A DNA stretch of 26,535 bases from Actinomycetes bacterium (GTDB lineage: Bacteria; Actinomycetota; Acidimicrobiia; Acidimicrobiales; UBA8190): the NCBI GenBank assembly GCA_021798135.1, contig JAJZYI010000007.1:1-26535 (forward strand), read 5' to 3'. Positions 22,034 to 26,535 of this stretch are shown in pieces; position 1 is the stretch's first letter; every line of letters starts with the position of its first letter. A program made the translations under genes and the position numbers. The notes under the pieces are model-generated. The model made no database searches. It was not told the DNA's origin and saw nothing but the letters and a program-made list of their open reading frames with translations.

Positions 22034-23986
22034 TCAGAGGTGCAGGGGGTCGACCTCCACCCGGACACGTTCGGACGGCCGGTCCACGGACGCCAGCGCG
22101 TCGCACAGGGCGCTCGCGTCCGGGGCCCGGACCGTCCAGGTCCCGTCGAGGGGGCCGTCGACCTCCACGGCCGCACCGGCCTTCGCCTGGAGCGCACCGG
22201 CGTAGTCGGCGGCGCCCGGACCGCTCAGCTCGGCGACGGCCGTCACCGGCGGCAGGCGCAGCGCCTGGCGGACCGGGAGCTCCGCCGCGGCCACCAGGCC
22301 CGGGTCGCCGGCCACCGCGGCGCGCACCACCGGGTGGGAGGGCTGCCGGGTCTGCAGCACCAGCCGGCCGGCGCCACGGCCCGCCGCCGACGGGAGCGCC
22401 GAGCGCCGCACCAGCCTGGCGGCCCGGACCACCAGGGCCATCGCCTCCTCCGCGGCGCGCAGGCGCGGCGCCAGCAGCACCGTGTCGAGGTCGAGCACCA
22501 CGACGGCATCCGCGTGGGCGAGCCGCCGCAGCGCGGCGTCGGTCCCGACCACGACCGCAGCACCGCCCGCCGGGTCACCGTCACCGTCGGCGACGGCTCC
22601 GGTCACCTCGGCCACCGGTGCGCCGGCCAGGGCCTGCAGGTCACGGCGAAGCCTGGCGGACCCGAGGCGCAGGGCACGCGTGGACGTCGACCCGCACCGG
22701 GCGCACACCACGGGTCGCTCCGTCGCGCACCGCCGGCAACGCAGCGCCGGCGCCGGCACCTCCACCTGCTCCAGCGCTCCCTGGCACTGCGGGCACCGGT
22801 CCAGCTCGCCGCAGGCGGCGCAGGCCACCAGGCGGACGCCCCCCGTCCGGTTGACCACGCAGACCACCCGGCGCTCCGGGCCTCCCGGGCTCGTGCCGTC
22901 GCCCGGCGCCACCGCCCACCGGGCGAGATCGGCGACCCGCGGCGACAGCAGCCCGTGGCGAGGGTCGGCGCTGCGCCTGTCGACGACCTCGACGGGCGGC
23001 CATCCCAGGCGTTCCGCCGTCCGGTCCGGTGCCAGGAGCCGGCCCGCGGCGAGGAGGTCGAGCGTCGGGCACGGCGACACCAGGGCGCACGGCGCGCCGT
23101 CGCGCCGCGCGCGCTCCGCCACCACCTGCCACGCCGACCACGTCGGCGCCCGCTGTTCGACCAGGGCGTCGTCGTGCGCGTCGAGCACCACGGCGGCCCG
23201 GAGCTCGGGGAGCGGCGCCCAGGCCGCGGCCCGGGTGCCCACGGCGACGCACCCGCCGCGGCGCGCCACCGCCCACCCGCCGGGAAGCTCGGCCACAGGC
23301 ACGCCGTGCCGCCGGAGGGCGGCGGCCACCGCCCGCACCTGGCGCACCTCCGGGACGACGACCAGCACGCCGCCTCGGGCACCGGCCCGCAGCCGGCCGG
23401 CCGCCGCCACGAGCAGGTCCGTCGGGTCCGACGCCGGGCCGACGCGGACCACCGCCGTGCCGCCGGCGAGCACCGCCGCCGGGTCCACGCCGCTCCGCGG
23501 GGCACCGACGTTCCGGCGGCCGACTCCTGCTGACCCGCCGACCGCCTCGGGCCCGCCGGCCGCCGGCGCGCGCCGGGGACCCGCCGGCAGGGGCCGGACC
23601 ACCGTCGGCGACGACGCCGTCCGCAGGAAGGTCGGCACCGTGCCCGCCCAGCGCCACGCCGCCCAGGCCGCGAGGGCGACCACCCCCGGCGGCGGCCCCA
23701 CGCTCCGCACCGCCGTCACCGGCCGAACGGCGACGCCCGGCGGCGGCTCCACGCCCACCTCGGCGACCCATGCCCGGACCCGCCTGCCGTGCAGCACGAC
23801 CCGTACCTCGGTGCCCACGGCCACCAGGTCGGCCTGCTCGCCCGGCACCAGGTAGTCGAACGTCCGTCGCAGCGCCGGGACGTCGGGCACGACGCGGACG
23901 GTCAGGGCGGGCCCGCCGCCGGCCGCCTCCGGATCGCCGAGGCCCCCCGACGGGCGGGAGCGGCGCGGCGGGCCGCTGGTGGCCAC
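22034..23986 (-). CDS. priA: PriA-like replication restart protein without helicase motifs
   Basis: PriA reloads the replisome at stalled forks. The N-terminal 3'-DNA-binding domain (VRVVPDVPALRRTFDYLVPG, 30-49) and the zinc region with four Cys pairs (C389/C392, C398/C401, C417/C420, C428/C431) are conserved. Walker A is absent: the region is VRVGPASDPTDLLVA (180-194). The DEEH box is replaced by LDAHDD (268-273). So ATP hydrolysis is not expected, as in other actinobacterial PriA. The 650 residues carry no frameshift; cores align throughout. GTG 23986, 32 bases past the metK stop, is chosen as the first start outside metK; a GTG near residue 33 (in RVVPDV) is too late. Inference: a structural rather than motor role. 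Confidence 0.88.
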   Translation of the reverse strand: MATSGPPRRSRPSGGLGDPEAAGGGPALTVRVVPDVPALRRTFDYLVPGEQADLVAVGTEVRVVLHGRRVRAWVAEVGVEPPPGVAVRPVTAVRSVGPPPGVVALAAWAAWRWAGTVPTFLRTASSPTVVRPLPAGPRRAPAAGGPEAVGGSAGVGRRNVGAPRSGVDPAAVLAGGTAVVRVGPASDPTDLLVAAAGRLRAGARGGVLVVVPEVRQVRAVAAALRRHGVPVAELPGGWAVARRGGCVAVGTRAAAWAPLPELRAAVVLDAHDDALVEQRAPTWSAWQVVAERARRDGAPCALVSPCPTLDLLAAGRLLAPDRTAERLGWPPVEVVDRRSADPRHGLLSPRVADLARWAVAPGDGTSPGGPERRVVCVVNRTGGVRLVACAACGELDRCPQCQGALEQVEVPAPALRCRRCATERPVVCARCGSTSTRALRLGSARLRRDLQALAGAPVAEVTGAVADGDGDPAGGAAVVVGTDAALRRLAHADAVVVLDLDTVLLAPRLRAAEEAMALVVRAARLVRRSALPSAAGRGAGRLVLQTRQPSHPVVRAAVAGDPGLVAAAELPVRQALRLPPVTAVAELSGPGAADYAGALQAKAGAAVEVDGPLDGTWTVRAPDASALCDALASVDRPSERVRVEVDPLHL

Positions 23987-24018
23987 CGGGCCGGCCCGCA
24001 GCCCGCGGCCCGGGCCGG

Positions 24019-25215
24019 CTACAGGCCGAGCGCCCGGCGCAGGTCGTCGACCCGCGGGGTGCTCTCCCAGGTGAGCTCCTTGTCGGCACGGCCGAAGTGC
24101 CCGTACGTCGCCGTCCGCCGGTAGATGGGCCGGCGGAGGTCGAGGTCGCGGAGGATGGCGGCCGGCCGGAGGTCGAACACCTCGCGCACGGCGGACTCGA
24201 TGTGGGCCGGGTCGACTGCCTCCGTGCCGAAGGTGTCGACGAGCAGCGACACGGGGTGGGCCACCCCGATGGCGTAGGCGACCTGCACCTCGCAGCGCCG
24301 CGCCGCGCCCGCCGCCACGACGTGCTTCGCCACCCACCGCGCCGCGTAGGCGCCCGACCGGTCGACCTTGGACGGGTCCTTGCCCGAGAAGGCCCCGCCG
24401 CCGTGGCGGGCCATGCCGCCGTAGGTGTCGACGATGATCTTGCGGCCCGTGAGCCCGGCGTCGGCGTGGGGCCCGCCCAGCTCGAACTTGCCCGTGGGGT
24501 TGGCCAGGACCCGCATCGACCCCGTGTCGAGCTCGGGGGGCAGGAGCGGGTGGATCACGTGCTCGCGGAGGTCCGGCAGCAGGAGCGTCTGGATGTCGAC
24601 GCCGGCCGCGTGCTGCGTCGAGATCAGCACGGTGTCGATGGCGACGGGCCGGCCGTCCTCGTAGACGACCGACACCTGGGTCTTGCCGTCGGGGCGGAGG
24701 TACGGCAGGACGCCGACGCGCCGCACCTGGGCCAGGCGCTGCGCCAGACGGTGCGCCAGCCAGATGGGCAGCGGCATCAGGTCCGGCGTCTCGTCGCAGG
24801 CGTAGCCGAACATCATGCCCTGGTCGCCGGCGCCCTGGGCGTTGAGCTGGTCCTCGCCGCCGCTGCCGCTGCGGACCTCGTGGGCGGCGTCGACGCCCTG
24901 GGCGATGTCGGGCGACTGCTCGTCGAGGGCCACCATGACGCCGCACGTGCGGCCGTTGAACCCGTGGGCGTCGCTGTCGTAGCCGATGTCGCACACCGTC
25001 GACCGCACGATGGACGGGATGTCGACGTAGCAGGTCGTGGAGATCTCCCCCGCCACCACGACCAGCCCGGTGGTCAGCAGCGTCTCGCACGCGACGCGGC
25101 CCACCGGGTCCTGCTCGAGCACGGCGTCCAGGACGGCGTCGGAGATCTGGTCCGCCATCTTGTCCGGGTGTCCCTCGGTCACCGACTCCGAGGTGAAGGT
25201 GTGTCGGCTCGTCAC
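24019..25215 (-). CDS. metK: S-adenosylmethionine synthase
   Basis: Makes SAM from methionine and ATP; the product feeds methyltransferases including the SpoU enzyme at 4729-5616. The 398 residues match the family. GHPDKMADQISDAVLD, GAGDQGMMFGYACDETP (catalytic loop signature) and GGGAFSGKDPSKVDRSGAY (P-loop signature) are all intact. GTG 25215 overlaps the coaBC stop as GTGA. No SAM riboswitch is expected in this internal position and none is seen. Confidence 0.98.
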   Translation of the reverse strand: MTSRHTFTSESVTEGHPDKMADQISDAVLDAVLEQDPVGRVACETLLTTGLVVVAGEISTTCYVDIPSIVRSTVCDIGYDSDAHGFNGRTCGVMVALDEQSPDIAQGVDAAHEVRSGSGGEDQLNAQGAGDQGMMFGYACDETPDLMPLPIWLAHRLAQRLAQVRRVGVLPYLRPDGKTQVSVVYEDGRPVAIDTVLISTQHAAGVDIQTLLLPDLREHVIHPLLPPELDTGSMRVLANPTGKFELGGPHADAGLTGRKIIVDTYGGMARHGGGAFSGKDPSKVDRSGAYAARWVAKHVVAAGAARRCEVQVAYAIGVAHPVSLLVDTFGTEAVDPAHIESAVREVFDLRPAAILRDLDLRRPIYRRTATYGHFGRADKELTWESTPRVDDLRRALGL

Positions 25216-26501
25216 GGTTCGCTCCTCCTCGGGGGGGCCGGCTCGTCGGGGCCGATCGCGGCACGCCAGGCGACCACCCTATCCAAGACGGCGTCAGCCA
25301 CGTCCCGCTTGGACGACAGCGCGATCTCGACGCGGCTGCCGTCGGCTCCGTGGACGGTGACGGCGTTGGTGTCGCCGTCGAAGCCCGCGCCGGCGGCCGT
25401 GACGTCGTTGGCCACCACCAGGTCGGCGCCCTTGCTGCGCAGCTTGCGCCGGGCGCGTGCGTCGGGGTCGCCCGTCTCGGCGGCGAACCCGACGAGCACC
25501 TGCCCGGGCCGGCGCCGCCGCCCGAGCTCGGCCAGGATGTCCACCGTCGGCTCCAGCTCCAGCCGGGGCGGCCCGTCGGCCTTGTCGAGCTTCGCCTGCG
25601 CCACCGCCACCGGCCGGAAGTCGGCCACCGCTGCCGCCATGACCACCACGTCGGCACGGCCCGCCGCCGCCAGCACGGCGTGGGCCATCTCCGCCGCGGT
25701 GTCGACCCGCACGACCGTCGCGCCCGCCGGTGCCGGCAGGGCGGTGGTCGTCACCAGGACCACCGACGCACCGCGGTCGGCCGCGGCGTCGGCGATGGCG
25801 TGGCCCTGCTTGCCCGACGACCGGTTGGTGATGAACCGGACCGGGTCGATGGGCTCCCGGGTGCCGCCGGCGGTGACGAGCACCGTCGCGCCCGCCAGGT
25901 CGGTCGCCGGCCGGGCGCCGGCCCCGCCCGCGGCGCCGGCGCGGACGAGCAGGGACACGGCCGCCGCCACCACGTCAGCCGGTTCGGCCAGCCGCCCGGC
26001 GCCGACGTCGCCGCCCGCCAGGCGGCCCGACGCGGGCGGCACGACGTGGACGCCGCGGCGGCGGAGGGTGGCCAGGTTCTCCTGCACGGCGGGGTGCTCC
26101 CACATCTCGGTGTGCATGGCCGGGCAGACGAGCACCGGCGCCCGGGTGGCGAGGAGCGTCGCGGTCAGCAGGCCGTCGGCGATGCCGGCGGCATAGGTGC
26201 CGAGGAAGCGTGCCGTGGCCGGCACGACCAGGACCAGGTCGGCGCCCTGCGCGAGCCTGGTGTGCGGGATGGGGTCGCGCTCGCGCCACAGGCTGCGCTG
26301 CACGGGCTCGGAGGCCAGGGCCGACAGCGTCACCTCGCCGACGAAGCGGGTGGCGTCCTCGGTCATCACCGGCGACACGTGCGCGCCCAGGTCGACGAGC
26401 CGGCGGCACACCTCCACCGCCTTGTAGGCGGCGATCCCGCCGGTCACGCCGAGGACGATGCGCCGGCCGCGCAGCGGCCGGCTCGCGTCGGCCGGCGGCA
26501 C
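25212..26501 (-). CDS. coaBC: Bifunctional phosphopantothenoylcysteine decarboxylase/synthetase
   Basis: Two consecutive steps of coenzyme A synthesis. The FMN-dependent CoaC half (about 1-190) has GVTGGIAAYKAVEVCRRL, the active-site PHTRLAQGADLVLVVPAT and PAMHTEMWEHPAVQENL. That motif has His where E. coli has Asn (PAMNxxMW), a change I recall in actinobacterial CoaBC. The CTP-dependent CoaB half has VLVTAGGTREPIDPVRFITN, SSGKQGHAIADAA, MAAAVADFRP, KLDK and ADLVVANDV. GTG 26501 is the likely start, but the frame is open to the window edge, so an upstream start cannot be excluded. Its FMN need links it to the rib genes of the next operon. Confidence 0.96.
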   Translation of the reverse strand: MPPADASRPLRGRRIVLGVTGGIAAYKAVEVCRRLVDLGAHVSPVMTEDATRFVGEVTLSALASEPVQRSLWRERDPIPHTRLAQGADLVLVVPATARFLGTYAAGIADGLLTATLLATRAPVLVCPAMHTEMWEHPAVQENLATLRRRGVHVVPPASGRLAGGDVGAGRLAEPADVVAAAVSLLVRAGAAGGAGARPATDLAGATVLVTAGGTREPIDPVRFITNRSSGKQGHAIADAAADRGASVVLVTTTALPAPAGATVVRVDTAAEMAHAVLAAAGRADVVVMAAAVADFRPVAVAQAKLDKADGPPRLELEPTVDILAELGRRRRPGQVLVGFAAETGDPDARARRKLRSKGADLVVANDVTAAGAGFDGDTNAVTVHGADGSRVEIALSSKRDVADAVLDRVVAWRAAIGPDEPAPPRRSEP

Positions 26502-26535
26502 CGGCCCGGCGCCCGCGGCGGGCCCCGGCGCCGGC

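Noticed and set aside
22034..25657. A single 1207-codon reading that would fuse PriA to an N-terminal extension through metK
   Set aside because: The added part is another frame of metK and coaBC; PriA similarity begins only after the metK stop.
1..26535. tRNA genes or insertion sequences in the spacers
   Set aside because: No cloverleaf with a T-loop-like GTTCRA context was found in any spacer, and no transposase or integrase was seen.

Overview
The window is very GC-rich DNA (roughly three quarters G+C by eye), densely coded, mostly on the minus strand, with many GTG starts and stop/start overlaps. Gene order (infC-rpmI-rplT-trmH-pheS-pheT; coaBC-metK-priA; def-fmt-rpe-ribD-ribBA-ribH-hisG) and an ATPase-dead PriA point to Actinobacteriota. 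An Acidimicrobiia-like lineage is my guess; no rRNA or other marker here settles it.

Left part (1-7,140): a partial amidase runs off the left edge. Next, read right to left on the minus strand, is the translation operon infC, rpmI, rplT, trmH/spoU, pheS, pheT. infC appears to start with AUC, and trmH has no AUG/GUG/UUG start at its expected N-terminus. The rpmI-rplT spacer holds two perfect GC-rich hairpins. A DUF1844 gene diverges from infC across a palindromic -10 element.

Middle part (7,689-12,616): a three-gene flavinylation module (ferric-reductase-like flavocytochrome, secreted FMN-binding protein with an SGATYTS attachment motif, ApbE transferase), then an ABC-2 type exporter (ATPase plus permease).

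Right-middle part (12,746-19,172): a minus-strand operon def, fmt, rpe, ribD, ribBA, ribH, hisG and a small cold-shock-like gene. It joins formyl-Met handling, the pentose phosphate pathway, riboflavin synthesis and the first histidine step. Riboflavin synthase (ribE), hisE and rsmB, often found in this neighbourhood in actinobacteria, are absent from it.

Right part (19,435-26,501): a plus-strand amidase-tetR pair, with a perfect palindromic operator candidate in its leader, sits between def and priA. Tandem repeats lie on both sides; the array between tetR and priA is three 44-bp units, each able to form the same hairpin. priA, metK and coaBC follow on the minus strand. The window ends just upstream of the coaBC start.

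No tRNA, rRNA, CRISPR, insertion sequence, integrase or riboswitch was recognised. No gene-free stretch exceeds 300 bases. Nothing here looks like a wholly new multi-gene system. The most interesting signals are the non-AUG starts in the IF3 operon, the hairpin repeat array, the self-regulated amidase module and the complete flavinylation module.
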